From Planctomycetota bacterium (GTDB taxonomy: Bacteria; Planctomycetota; PLA2; JAEUHO01): a DNA stretch of 36,728 nucleotides. The position numbers and the translations under genes were made by a program. Of the stretch, positions 17,158-26,252 are shown piece by piece (the stretch's first letter is position 1; each line of letters starts with the position of its first letter). The stretch is taken from positions 1-36,728 of the forward strand of contig JAQBWE010000003.1 of NCBI GenBank assembly GCA_027625315.1, in the 5' to 3' direction. The notes beneath the pieces are model-generated. The model was not told the origin of the DNA and ran no database searches. It worked only from the letters and a program-made list of their open reading frames with translations.

Positions 17158-18300
17158 ATGGATACGGAGCAGGTCACGCGTCGGGTCACATCCGGCCGCA
17201 AGCTGGACATCCTGCTGGGCGCCATCGAGGAAGGCCGGGAGCCCAAGCCGGACTGGATTGATCTCGAGGGCAAGTGCGATCCCGCGAGTCTCTCGGACGC
17301 GGATCTGCGGGCCGTGGTGAGCCGGATGCACGGGTGCGTCCTGCGCGGCTTTCGTGCCAACGAGGTACGGGTCAAGGGCCGCCGCAGGCTCCTTGCCTAC
17401 TGGAAGGCGCTCGCGCAGTCGGGGTTCCACGACTTCGGTGAGGATCGCTGGATGAAGCAGTACGACTCCCCGTTCATCGAGAGCTACGACTATATCTCGG
17501 CGTACCAGGAGGGTGGCATCGACGCCCTCGATCCCTACATGGTGTACTCGTCGGTGCTGGGCACTTGGGAGTACTCGGTTGAGGACTTCATCAGCACGCG
17601 GCTGGGGGAGAGCATCGGCACGATCGTTGAACCGCTCGCGGGCACGGCCGAGTTCTCCTACGCCGGGCACTTTCGTCACCCCGAGCTGAAGTACGTGATG
17701 TTTGACCTTGACCACGAGGCAAAGCAGCACGTCGAGGGCAAGCCGTGGCTGGCGGGGACGGAGCGTGCGTTTCTCATTGGCGACGCGCTCGTCGAGTCGA
17801 CCTGGGAGTCCGTACGCGCAGCCAGCGTCGGGCGCTCGCTCGCCTACATCGGCAAGCAGAGCCAGAACTTCTTCAAGGCCAAGGAGCTGCTTCAGGTCCT
17901 CGAGTGGGGAACGAGGCACGTGGACTACCTCATGCTGGAGGTGTCTGAGCCGTACCTGCTCGACGAAGAGCCGTCCATCGACGACCTCACGCGACCCGAG
18001 CAAAAGGCTGCGGGCTTCCACGTCGCGCTGGATGACGTCGACGACATCATCCCGAACCCGCTTACCAATCGATTGGACTTCTACCTGATCGCGTGGGACG
18101 AAGAGCGGCGGCGCAACCTGTTCTCCTATTGCGACTGGGTCGGCTGGCAGGCGCCCACCTTGACGGCCCTCGCCCGACTGCTCGACCTCGACGTGCGCTA
18201 CTATCACGATGCGAAGCTCGACTTCCTGCCGGTGGAGCTGGATGTCGAGACGTCTGAGGTCCGCTGCAACAACACGTTCATGCTGTTCAGCCGGCGGTAG
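17158..18300 (+). CDS. Methyltransferase-like protein, function unknown
   Basis: Long ORF divergent from the KS operon; VEPLAGTAEFSYAGHFRHPELKYVMFDLDHEAKQHV resembles SAM-binding motif I followed by an acidic residue. Confidence 0.55.
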   Translation: MDTEQVTRRVTSGRKLDILLGAIEEGREPKPDWIDLEGKCDPASLSDADLRAVVSRMHGCVLRGFRANEVRVKGRRRLLAYWKALAQSGFHDFGEDRWMKQYDSPFIESYDYISAYQEGGIDALDPYMVYSSVLGTWEYSVEDFISTRLGESIGTIVEPLAGTAEFSYAGHFRHPELKYVMFDLDHEAKQHVEGKPWLAGTERAFLIGDALVESTWESVRAASVGRSLAYIGKQSQNFFKAKELLQVLEWGTRHVDYLMLEVSEPYLLDEEPSIDDLTRPEQKAAGFHVALDDVDDIIPNPLTNRLDFYLIAWDEERRRNLFSYCDWVGWQAPTLTALARLLDLDVRYYHDAKLDFLPVELDVETSEVRCNNTFMLFSRR

Positions 18301-18421
18301 CGCTCTCAGCCCCGCGTGGAGCCTCGGGCTGGCGGCTCGGGCGACAGCAGGGGCAGGCGTGAATTGGTCGATAGGGCCGTAGCCGCCCCGCCCTGCGGTC
18401 GGGGAGGACTGTGAGCCGCCC

Positions 18422-19288
18422 ATGAACCACGACCCCACCCGTCACACCGCGCGCGTGCCGTTCTCGGCCCGGGCTGTCGTGCGCGGTGCCATGGCGGCCT
18501 ATGACGCCGCCGCGGAGGACATCAGTCGCACGGGCATCCGGCTGGCGGTGCTGCGCGATGTGCTGGGCCTCGCGCCGAACGCGGACCTCGCCGCCGCCGC
18601 CGCGCTTGTTCAGACGCGCATCGGCTCCCGCTTTCAGCTTGATCTCGGGCTGTCCGCTGCCGGCCATGGCCGTGTGCGCAAGGTCGTCGAACTCGTTCGT
18701 CTCGTGCTGGACGGTCCAGGGTCTGATTGGATCGGGCTCGGTTGCACGTTCGTAGAGCCGCTGACCGCTTCGGAGGCGAGTTCCCTGAACCTGCAGCTGC
18801 CCGACGACGACGAGGCCGCCGTGCGCCAGACGGGTCGCTTCGCGGATGGTGGGCGTGCCAGCCTCGATCCGCGGCTTGGTGCGGAGAAGGTGGACCGGCT
18901 GTTCGACGTGCCGGCTGCGACGGCCACGAGTGACCGGACGCCGGACCGAGAGCTCGGTGCCCTACTGCGTCCCAGCGGCGGCGCTTCCGGCGAACCACTC
19001 GTAGGTCAGGTGGCTGACCTGACGGAAGCCAGTGTGCGTCTGGCTGTTCCGGATGCGCTCCGCGAGGCGTGGGGGGGCGGCGGCGGCTGCGTCCCTGATG
19101 TGGCGACGCAATTGCACGCGCGCTTTGGGGACTGGCCCGAACTTGAGCTGTTGGACGCTCGGCAGCGGCTCTGGCATGGCCCTGTGCGCCTAGCGGGCTT
19201 GGAGTTAGGGCCCGACGGGAGCCTCATGCTCAGGTTCGTATTCTCGCGGCGGTTGCCGCCAGTCCTGCTCGAGCGCCTCTGCGCGTAG
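18422..19288 (+). CDS. PilZ-domain-like protein
   Basis: RVPFSARAVVRG...AAEDISRTGIRLAVL is PilZ-like (R-----A-V-----DIS-TGI-L). Possibly a second repeat (VADLTEASVRLAVP). Confidence 0.55.
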   Translation: MNHDPTRHTARVPFSARAVVRGAMAAYDAAAEDISRTGIRLAVLRDVLGLAPNADLAAAAALVQTRIGSRFQLDLGLSAAGHGRVRKVVELVRLVLDGPGSDWIGLGCTFVEPLTASEASSLNLQLPDDDEAAVRQTGRFADGGRASLDPRLGAEKVDRLFDVPAATATSDRTPDRELGALLRPSGGASGEPLVGQVADLTEASVRLAVPDALREAWGGGGGCVPDVATQLHARFGDWPELELLDARQRLWHGPVRLAGLELGPDGSLMLRFVFSRRLPPVLLERLCA

Positions 19289-19326
19289 GCGTCCGGAAGC
19301 ACGCCCAGCCTGCCGCGATCCTGAGG

Positions 19327-20139
19327 CTACTTCTTGCGGGCGGCGGCTTTCTTCTTGGGAGCCGCCTTCTTCTTCGTTGCGGCCTTCTTCGTTGCGGCCT
19401 TCTTCTTGGTCGCAGCGTTCTTCTTCGGGGCCTTGCTCTTCCCCGTCTTGCCGCTGGCGGCCTCGGATACTGCCTCTACCTCCGCGACGGCAGCCTTCTT
19501 GGGCTTCTTCTTGGGAGGGCTCGCCTTCGGCTGGAACTGGTTGCGCAGTTGCTTGTTGCGGCGCCGGGTCGCGTCACGCAGAGCCTTATCGCTGGCCTCA
19601 GCGGCGGCGAGCGCCTCCGCAGAGGGCTGCGTGGCCGCCTCCTTGGGCATGGGCATGGTGTCCCCGTGGTCCAGCGCTGTGATGGCGCGCCCAAGGCGCT
19701 CATCCCAGCCCGCGATCTCAGTAGCGCGCGCATGGGGCCAGGACCGCTCCCGAAGCTGCCGGGAGAGCATCTCAAGGACGGTCAGCTGGTGGCGCAGGGT
19801 CATCCCCGGGATGGTGGCGGCCGGAATGTCAGGCCAGATGCCTGGGTTGCGGGCGGGCGGGACGTCGGGCGGGTAGGGGTCCCCGTAGCCCGGCAGCATG
19901 GGCATGCAGAACGCGTTGTAGGCGGCTTGGCAGCGCCGACACCACTCCTCGCGCTCACTGCCTGAGTGGAACCCCAGCTGGCGCATCTCGCGGCAGATCC
20001 AGACGAGGTAGTCCAAAACGGACCGGATCGTCCGGTCCGGTCGGGCCGTTGAAGTCATTTCGGGCCAAGGTTGCGTGCGCATCGCGGCGTCCATTTCCTC
20101 CCGGGGCGGCAGGATGTGCAATCGCGGGGCGAATTGCAA
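19327..20139 (-). CDS. Hypothetical protein with histone H1-like Lys/Ala-rich C-terminal tail
   Basis: C-terminus KKNAATKKKAATKKAATKKKAAPKKKAAARKK; start may be an internal ATG (MDAAMRTQPW or MRTQPW). Confidence 0.6.
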   Translation of the reverse strand: MQFAPRLHILPPREEMDAAMRTQPWPEMTSTARPDRTIRSVLDYLVWICREMRQLGFHSGSEREEWCRRCQAAYNAFCMPMLPGYGDPYPPDVPPARNPGIWPDIPAATIPGMTLRHQLTVLEMLSRQLRERSWPHARATEIAGWDERLGRAITALDHGDTMPMPKEAATQPSAEALAAAEASDKALRDATRRRNKQLRNQFQPKASPPKKKPKKAAVAEVEAVSEAASGKTGKSKAPKKNAATKKKAATKKAATKKKAAPKKKAAARKK

Positions 20140-20320
20140 GGTCTGGATTGCCGTCGCCCAGCGAGCCCAAGCCCTTGGGGGGTGGGGGGTTGCGTCGCCG
20201 GGGCGGATGGGCAGGCCGGGGGGTGGCCGCGAAGTGGGCGCGAGGAGTCTGCGGGGCTATGGTGCCGTGGTCCCCCGGGGTCCGCGTTACCGGCCCCATC
20301 CTCCTTAGGTGTCGAGTGTC

Positions 20321-21004
20321 ATGAGCCAGCTTCCTTTTACGGGCCCTAGTGGGTCCGTCAGCCCGGCCGAGAACGAGGTGCCCCTGTTGGAGGGCGTCCC
20401 CGGACGGGGCGCACTCGGAGAGCCGGCCAGCGAGCCCGTCCAGCCCGACGCGGGCTCGGCCCCGGAGGCCTCCGTGCGAGTGCACCTGGCCGTGGGCGGC
20501 GTGGGGTTGCGCTTCGCGGGGCGTCGCACGTTCTTCGACCGCCATGTGGGTCCGCTGATCGAAGCGGCTTACCGGCGCGCCGGCGGTCTCCCGACCGACG
20601 CGGAGCAGTGCCCGGCGGCCGACCCTCTGCAGGCAGCGGCCTCGCCCGCGGGGCTCGGATCGGTAGTGCCTTCACCGGTGGTGCCCGAGCTGCCGACGTT
20701 CAAGCCCAGCGCCCCGGCTCGTTTCCAGCAGTACGCCGGGCAGGTGGGCGCCAACGCCGGGACCGTCGACCAGCGCATCATGGCGTTCGCGTTCTATCTG
20801 TGGAACTACGAGCGCGAGGACACGTTCGATTCGGACGCGATCGTCGCGTTCTTCCGGACCGTGCACGAGGAGCCGCCCGAGAACTTGCCGGAGCTCCTGC
20901 AGGGGCTGTGTGACAGCAAGCGCTGGCTGGAGCCCGCCGGTGCCGCCTGGCGCATGACGACCAAGGGCGTCAACTACGTCAAGAATCGCCTACTGGGCGA
21001 GTGA
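20321..21004 (+). CDS. Hypothetical protein
   Basis: ATG at 20321 (MSQLPFTG...); structured C-terminal region DQRIMAFAFYLWNYEREDTFDSDAIVAFFRTVHEEPPENLPELLQGL...TTKGVNYVKNRLLGE; ends just before a convergent intergenic repeat. Confidence 0.6.
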   Translation: MSQLPFTGPSGSVSPAENEVPLLEGVPGRGALGEPASEPVQPDAGSAPEASVRVHLAVGGVGLRFAGRRTFFDRHVGPLIEAAYRRAGGLPTDAEQCPAADPLQAAASPAGLGSVVPSPVVPELPTFKPSAPARFQQYAGQVGANAGTVDQRIMAFAFYLWNYEREDTFDSDAIVAFFRTVHEEPPENLPELLQGLCDSKRWLEPAGAAWRMTTKGVNYVKNRLLGE

Positions 21005-21029
21005 TGCGCTCCCGCCCTTGGCGGTGGCT

Positions 21030-21110
21030 GCCCGCCCTGGGCGGCAAGTCAAGTAGAGTCAGCCCGCCCTGGGCGGCAAGTCAAGTAGAGTCAGCCCGCC
21101 CTGGGCGGCA
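21030..21110. repeat. 32-nt tandem repeat (about 2.5 copies) with GC-rich hairpin units
   Basis: gcccgccctgggcggcaagtcaagtagagtca at 21030..21061 and 21062..21093, partial copy 21094..21110. Each unit contains CCGCCctgGGCGG. Located between convergent genes. Confidence 0.9.
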
Positions 21111-21123
21111 GGCAGATATCGCG

Positions 21124-21783
21124 TCAGCTCTTCTTGGCCTTCTTCTTGGCCTCGCGGATCAGCACCAGGCCGCCGTTCGGGCCGGGCATGGCACCCTTGA
21201 CGTAGAGCAAGCCGCGCTCCGCGTCGACGCGCAAGATCTTGAGGTTCTGGACCGTTGTGCGCGTGTTGCCGTGCTGGCCACCCATGCGCGTGCCAGGCAG
21301 CGTGTGCTGCGGCTTGCGCGAGCCGATCGAGCCGGCGTGGCGATAGAAGAAGTGCGCGCCGTGCGACTCCTTGAGCGTCTTGAACTTGTGGCGCTTGATG
21401 ACGCCCGTGAACCCGCGACCCTTCATGGTGGCGATCACGTCAACGAAATCGCCCTCAGCAAAGATGTCGCACGTGATCTTGTCACCAACGGCCGGGGTGT
21501 CGTCGCCGGCCTCGTAGAGCCGGATCTCGCGCACGTGGCGGAAGTTGGTGCCGCCCGACTTCTTGAAGTGACCCTGCATCGGCTGCGTGACGAGTTTCTC
21601 ACGCTTCTCTTCGTAGCCGATCTGGATGGCGTCGTAGCCCTCATCCGCAGCCGTCTTGCGCTGCAGGACGGTGCAGGGGCCAGCCTCGACCACGGTGCAG
21701 GCGACGGCGTCGCCGTCTTCCTGGAACACGCGGGTCATCCCGACCTTCTTGCCGAGGATGCCGCGCTTGACGATTGCCGCCAT
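21124..21783 (-). CDS. rplC: 50S ribosomal protein L3
   Basis: MAAIVKRGILGKKVGMTRVFQEDGDAVACTVVEAGPCTVLQRKT, GRGFTGVIKRHKFKT, GSIGSRKPQHTLPGTRMGGQHGNTRTTVQNLKILRVD. Confidence 0.97.
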   Translation of the reverse strand: MAAIVKRGILGKKVGMTRVFQEDGDAVACTVVEAGPCTVLQRKTAADEGYDAIQIGYEEKREKLVTQPMQGHFKKSGGTNFRHVREIRLYEAGDDTPAVGDKITCDIFAEGDFVDVIATMKGRGFTGVIKRHKFKTLKESHGAHFFYRHAGSIGSRKPQHTLPGTRMGGQHGNTRTTVQNLKILRVDAERGLLYVKGAMPGPNGGLVLIREAKKKAKKS

Positions 21784-21966
21784 GGGAGTCTCCAAATGGA
21801 TGGGACGTCGCGTGCCGTAGGGCCGGAGTGGTCCCGAGAAATTGTGGCGAAGGGGCGAACAATAGGGCCCCGCCGGCCAGGGTCAAGCCCGGCGCAGGCC
21901 CCCTGGAACCGTCTGGAGCGCCCAGCGGGGCGGAACAACCAGCCCCCTGCGAGCGTAGTTCCGGCA

Positions 21967-22461
21967 GTGAGCACACACCCCAACCGGCCTGAGTCCGCCC
22001 GCAGACACACGCATGCTCGTGGCGCAGCCGCGAATGGTCAACCGGCCGACTTACAGGCCTCCGAGCAGGGCGTGGCGGCTTGGTTCGGGCGGCTAGAGCG
22101 CGTGCAAGCCCCCACGGGCCTGCGGGCTCGTGTCCTTGCTCAAGGCCCGCTCGCAGGGGCCGAGCAGGCCTCAGGGTCGCGTCTTGGCAGCAGGCTCCGT
22201 CTGCTGAGCGACAGGGTGCCCTTTGGCGCCTGGGGGCTGGCCAGTGCGGCTGCGCTCCTGCTCGCCTTGGGCGCTGCCGTGACCCTGGAACTCACGGAGA
22301 CACCCGGGAGCGCGTCGGCACCGATCAGCGCTGATTTGCGGCCCCTGGCCGGTGACTACTCAATCACCGAGGATGCCACCTTGGCGCTGTACCACGGCGT
22401 CGAGACCTTCGATGAGGTCGGGCTCGCGCCCGGTGAGCTGATCGCGGACTGGGGTCGCTAG
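21967..22461 (+). CDS. Single-TM protein, possibly anti-sigma (RseA-like) factor
   Basis: GTG at 21967 (start uncertain); TM segment AWGLASAAALLLALGAAVTLEL; lies directly upstream of an RseB-like gene. Confidence 0.45.
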   Translation: MSTHPNRPESARRHTHARGAAANGQPADLQASEQGVAAWFGRLERVQAPTGLRARVLAQGPLAGAEQASGSRLGSRLRLLSDRVPFGAWGLASAAALLLALGAAVTLELTETPGSASAPISADLRPLAGDYSITEDATLALYHGVETFDEVGLAPGELIADWGR

Positions 22462-22591
22462 CCCGCGCGTAGCCTCCGTCCGTCCGAAGGACGAGAACTC
22501 CGCCCAAGCCGCGCACCTCGGGGCTACCCTCGCAGTGGGACGCATGGCGCCCTGCCGCGCGTTTCCCACTCCGATTGAGGATCTCCGCCCC

Positions 22592-23857
22592 ATGAACCGC
22601 TCCTGTTCGCAGGGTCGCCATCGCCCGCCGGTCCGCGTAGGCTCTGCGGCCTCTGGACAGGCTGCTGGTGCGATCCTGTTCGCCTGCGTGCTCGCGGCGA
22701 TCGCCGTGGGGGGCTGGCTCTGGCTGACCGACCGTGAGGCACGGCTGGAAGCCGGGGCGGTACACGGCGCGACACCGCAGCCCGGCCGCGCCGACAAGTG
22801 GACAAGTCAGCTTGGCCGGTTCCTGGAGCAGGGCCCGGAGCCGGGCAGCTGGCAGACGCGCTCGTTGTCGTGCCTCTACACGCACTACCTCGCACCGCAT
22901 CCGCGCAAGCCGGACGTCGTGTTGATCGCCCAGGTCGGGCCGGAGGGCAGCGCACCGCCGCGCGCGGTCTCGCGCTGGCTGGTGCCGCGCTTCTTCTTCC
23001 GGGCACCCGCGCACCTGTTCTTCAGCAACTACGTGCGCACCGAGGGGCCGATCTCAGAAGAGATCGACGACGGCACGCGCTGCTGGCGTGTGCACTGGGG
23101 GCCGCGGGATCAAGTGGAGGGTCTGACGGAGCGCATCGTCTGGTTCGCCCAGGTGGGTGGCGAAGTCGTCCAGGTCGAGGACCGAGCCCGCAACGGCCAA
23201 GTGATTCGTAGCGTGCGTCGCCTGGCGCGCGACACGGGTTCCTGGGACCCGGCTGAGTTCGATCCAGCCACGCTGGAGCACATCGAGAGCGAGCCGCCGG
23301 ATCCGAGCGTCGACCCGGAGCGCACGCTGGCTGACCTGGCGACGAAGGCCTCGTTTGACGTGTACGCCCCGCGCTATCTCCCGCCCGGCTTCGTGCTCGT
23401 ACGCTCGACCTTCGACGTTCGCGATGCCGCGACGATGCCCGCCAGCGCCAACCCGGCTTCGCCCGAGCGCGCGACGGCACCGGTCCAGTTGCTCTCGCAG
23501 CTCTATAGCGACGGGCTGGGGCTCATCTCGGTCGGTGTGGCGCTCACGCGCGACATGGATGCGATCGAGAGCCTCACGGATGGCATGACCGAACTCAATA
23601 GCCCTACGCCTTGTCCCGGCCTGCCGGCGGAGCCGCGGGACGTGCGTCACGAAGGCGCCACAGTGCGCATGCGGACTGACAGCTGTCGGACCGTCCTGCG
23701 GCGCGACGACCTCACCGGCGTTAGCGTGACGATCATCGGGCGCAACGAGATTGGCCCGGATGAGTACCTGCGCATGATGGCCAGCCTCCAGCGCTTGGCT
23801 CGCGGGGACGGCGGCGCGCGAAAATCCGGTGGTGACCGGAAGGGAACGGACCGATGA
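22592..23857 (+). CDS. MucB/RseB-like regulatory protein
   Basis: N-terminal TM; C-terminal ASFDVYAPRYLPPGFVLVRSTFDV...QLLSQLYSDGLGLISVGV resembles the C-terminal lobe of MucB/RseB. Confidence 0.5.
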   Translation: MNRSCSQGRHRPPVRVGSAASGQAAGAILFACVLAAIAVGGWLWLTDREARLEAGAVHGATPQPGRADKWTSQLGRFLEQGPEPGSWQTRSLSCLYTHYLAPHPRKPDVVLIAQVGPEGSAPPRAVSRWLVPRFFFRAPAHLFFSNYVRTEGPISEEIDDGTRCWRVHWGPRDQVEGLTERIVWFAQVGGEVVQVEDRARNGQVIRSVRRLARDTGSWDPAEFDPATLEHIESEPPDPSVDPERTLADLATKASFDVYAPRYLPPGFVLVRSTFDVRDAATMPASANPASPERATAPVQLLSQLYSDGLGLISVGVALTRDMDAIESLTDGMTELNSPTPCPGLPAEPRDVRHEGATVRMRTDSCRTVLRRDDLTGVSVTIIGRNEIGPDEYLRMMASLQRLARGDGGARKSGGDRKGTDR

Positions 23858-23959
23858 CCCTTCGAGGGTAGAGAATGCTGTCGTGGTGCAACGTGTGCGG
23901 TGATCCGCCTGCGGCGCACAGCCCGCCGACCTGCCCAATCAGAACCCCGGAAGCCAGAC

Positions 23960-25405
23960 GTGTACCGCCTGTTTCTCGCCCTCCGCTATCTGCGCAGCCG
24001 CCTGGTGAATCTGATCTCCGTGGGCGGGGTCATGGCCGGCGTGGCCGTTTTGATCATCGTCATGTGCATCATGGACGGCTTCCAGGCGCGGGTACGCAAG
24101 CACGTCCGGGGCAGCCTCAGCCACATCATCTTGACGCCGACGACGGGCCAGCAAGCGCCGCCGACCTTTGCCCGCCTCGAGCAGGCGCTGAAGGCGGGGG
24201 AGAGCCACGTGGTCGCCGCGGCGCCGCAGATCCGCTACCCGATCTTCTACGAGTACCAGACGCAGCGGCAGGTCGCGTACGGCGGTGACGGCTTCACTTG
24301 GTGGCAGATGGAGGCGGTCGGGGTCGACTGGGAGGCTGAGCGACGCGTCTCGGAGCTCGCCGATGGCCTGCTGGCCTGTCGCGACCCTGAGCGACCGTTC
24401 TTCGTGAGCCGCGAGGCCGAGGCGCGCGGCAAGACGACCCTGCTTGTGAGCCGGACGTTTGTCGAGCGGTTTGCGCTGACGCCATACGACGACAACGGCG
24501 CAGCGCGCTATCCGTATGGCGCGATGCGGGACGACCGAACCGGGGCCCGGCTGGAAGACGACGCGACCATTCGCGAACGAGCTGAGACGCTCATCGGCCA
24601 GGAACTGCAGCTGCTCTACGGGACGGCCCTCAAGGATGAAGCCGGCAATCCGCGCTTTGATCCGAGCACGCCCATTGCCTTGATCGCCGGCGTCTACGAC
24701 AGCGGGGACTCCCTGGAGGACCTCAAGACGGTGTTCATGGACATCGAGCAGGTGCGCGGGATGTTGCCGCACCGCCTCGACCATTCGACGAATCCGCCCG
24801 GACGGCACCCCCCGGCTGAGTACCTTCAGGTGAACGTCCGGCTTGATGACTTCGAGCATGCGGATCTCGTAAGAGGACGGCTCGAAGAACGTCTTGGCCA
24901 CGCCTTCATCGTCGAGACGTGGGAGGACCAGAAGGCGGACTTCCTCCGCGCGGTCGAGCAGGAGAAGGTTCTGCTCGTGATCGTGCTCTCGTTCATCGTC
25001 ATGCTGAGCGGCTTCATCATTCTTGCGACCCTGACGCTCACGGTGGTCGAGAAGACGCGCGACATCGGCATCGTGGCTGCGCTGGGTGCAAGCCGAACGG
25101 GTATCCTGTCGATCTTCCTGTTCAACGGGTTGCTGATCGGGATTCTTGGATCGCTGCTGGGCCTGGGGCTCGGTGCGTGGTTCACGGCGAACGTGGACGT
25201 CGTGAAGGACTTTCTGCACGACTGGTTCGGCATCGACATCTTCCCGCCCAACATCTACCACTTCCGCTCGATCCCCACGGTGTGGCATTGGCCGTCCGTG
25301 CTCAAGGTCATGGGAGGCAGCGTGCTCATGTCGTTCGTCGCAGGGCTGCTGCCGGCGATGCGCGCGGCGCGACTCGACCCCATTAAGTCGTTGCGCTATG
25401 AGTGA
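23960..25405 (+). CDS. ABC transporter permease, LolC/LolE/FtsX family
   Basis: LFLALRYLRSRLVNLISVGGVMAGVAVLIIVMCIMDGF; C-terminal FIVMLSGFIILATLTLTVVEKTRDIGIVAALGASRTGILSIFLFNGLLIGILGSLLGLGLG; AARLDPIKSLRYE end. GTG start at 23960. Confidence 0.9.
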   Translation: MYRLFLALRYLRSRLVNLISVGGVMAGVAVLIIVMCIMDGFQARVRKHVRGSLSHIILTPTTGQQAPPTFARLEQALKAGESHVVAAAPQIRYPIFYEYQTQRQVAYGGDGFTWWQMEAVGVDWEAERRVSELADGLLACRDPERPFFVSREAEARGKTTLLVSRTFVERFALTPYDDNGAARYPYGAMRDDRTGARLEDDATIRERAETLIGQELQLLYGTALKDEAGNPRFDPSTPIALIAGVYDSGDSLEDLKTVFMDIEQVRGMLPHRLDHSTNPPGRHPPAEYLQVNVRLDDFEHADLVRGRLEERLGHAFIVETWEDQKADFLRAVEQEKVLLVIVLSFIVMLSGFIILATLTLTVVEKTRDIGIVAALGASRTGILSIFLFNGLLIGILGSLLGLGLGAWFTANVDVVKDFLHDWFGIDIFPPNIYHFRSIPTVWHWPSVLKVMGGSVLMSFVAGLLPAMRAARLDPIKSLRYE

Positions 25406-26201
25406 CGCCGAACTGCCCGTCGAGTCGTTGCCTATCCAGCCAGAGCCCCCGGAGTCGAGCTCCCTTGAGCTCGAGCCTCCGATGCTGGAGGGCCGCGGGC
25501 TGGCGAAGTCCTACCGCGTCGGTGGACAGCGACTCGACGTGCTGCGGGGCGTAGACATCGCCGTCCGCGAGGGCGAGATTCTGGCGATCCTGGGCAAGAG
25601 CGGCTGCGGCAAGAGCACGCTGCTGCACGTGCTCGGCTGGCTCGACAGTCCGGATGAGGGCCAGATCCTGTACCGCGGCCGCGACCGCGCCACGGTGGGC
25701 GCCACCGAACGCGCCCAGCTACGCAACACCGCCTTGGGCTTCGTGTTTCAGTTCTACCACCTCCTGCCGGAGCTCACGGCGCTCGAGAACGTCTTGATGC
25801 CTTCGATGATCACCCACGGGGCTCTCACGTGGGGCGCCAACCGCCGAGTGGCACGAGAGCGCGCGGCCGAGCTGGTCGAGCTGGTCGGCCTCACTACGCG
25901 TGCCAAACATCGCCCGCGGCAGCTCTCGGGCGGGGAGCGTCAGCGCGTGGCGATCGCACGGGCTTTGCAGAATCGTCCCGAGTTCCTGTTCTGCGACGAG
26001 CCGACAGGCAACCTCGATGGCCAGACCGCGGAGGACGTGCGCGCCCTGCTTTGGGGCCTGAACGAAACCCAGGGCCAGACGATGGTGATCGTGACGCACG
26101 ACGCCAAGTTGGCCTCGCAGGCGCACCGCATCGTGCACCTGGTCGACGGCCGCATCGTCACCGACCGCGAGCCTGAGCTCGTTGAGCAGGTGGAGCTGTA
26201 G
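25398..26201 (+). CDS. ABC transporter ATP-binding protein, LolD/MacB family
   Basis: Walker A GKSGCGKSTL, LSGGERQRVAIARAL signature, FCDEPTGNLD Walker B. Overlaps the permease gene. Confidence 0.95.
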   Translation: MSDAELPVESLPIQPEPPESSSLELEPPMLEGRGLAKSYRVGGQRLDVLRGVDIAVREGEILAILGKSGCGKSTLLHVLGWLDSPDEGQILYRGRDRATVGATERAQLRNTALGFVFQFYHLLPELTALENVLMPSMITHGALTWGANRRVARERAAELVELVGLTTRAKHRPRQLSGGERQRVAIARALQNRPEFLFCDEPTGNLDGQTAEDVRALLWGLNETQGQTMVIVTHDAKLASQAHRIVHLVDGRIVTDREPELVEQVEL

Positions 26202-26252
26202 CGCGATCGCCGCCGCCCGTCTGAAGGGCCGCGGAACCTGACGGTCGTCACA

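Noticed and set aside
17110-18438. 442-aa minus-strand ORF
   Set aside because: Antisense to the methyltransferase-like gene; composition typical of GC-rich shadow ORFs.
21030-21110. CRISPR array
   Set aside because: Repeats are directly tandem with no unique spacers and only about 2.5 copies.
21001-21966. N-terminal part of the 486-aa plus-strand ORF
   Set aside because: Antisense to rplC; only the 3' part from about 21967 looks like a real gene.
23939-25288. 449-aa minus-strand ORF
   Set aside because: Antisense to the clear LolC/E permease.
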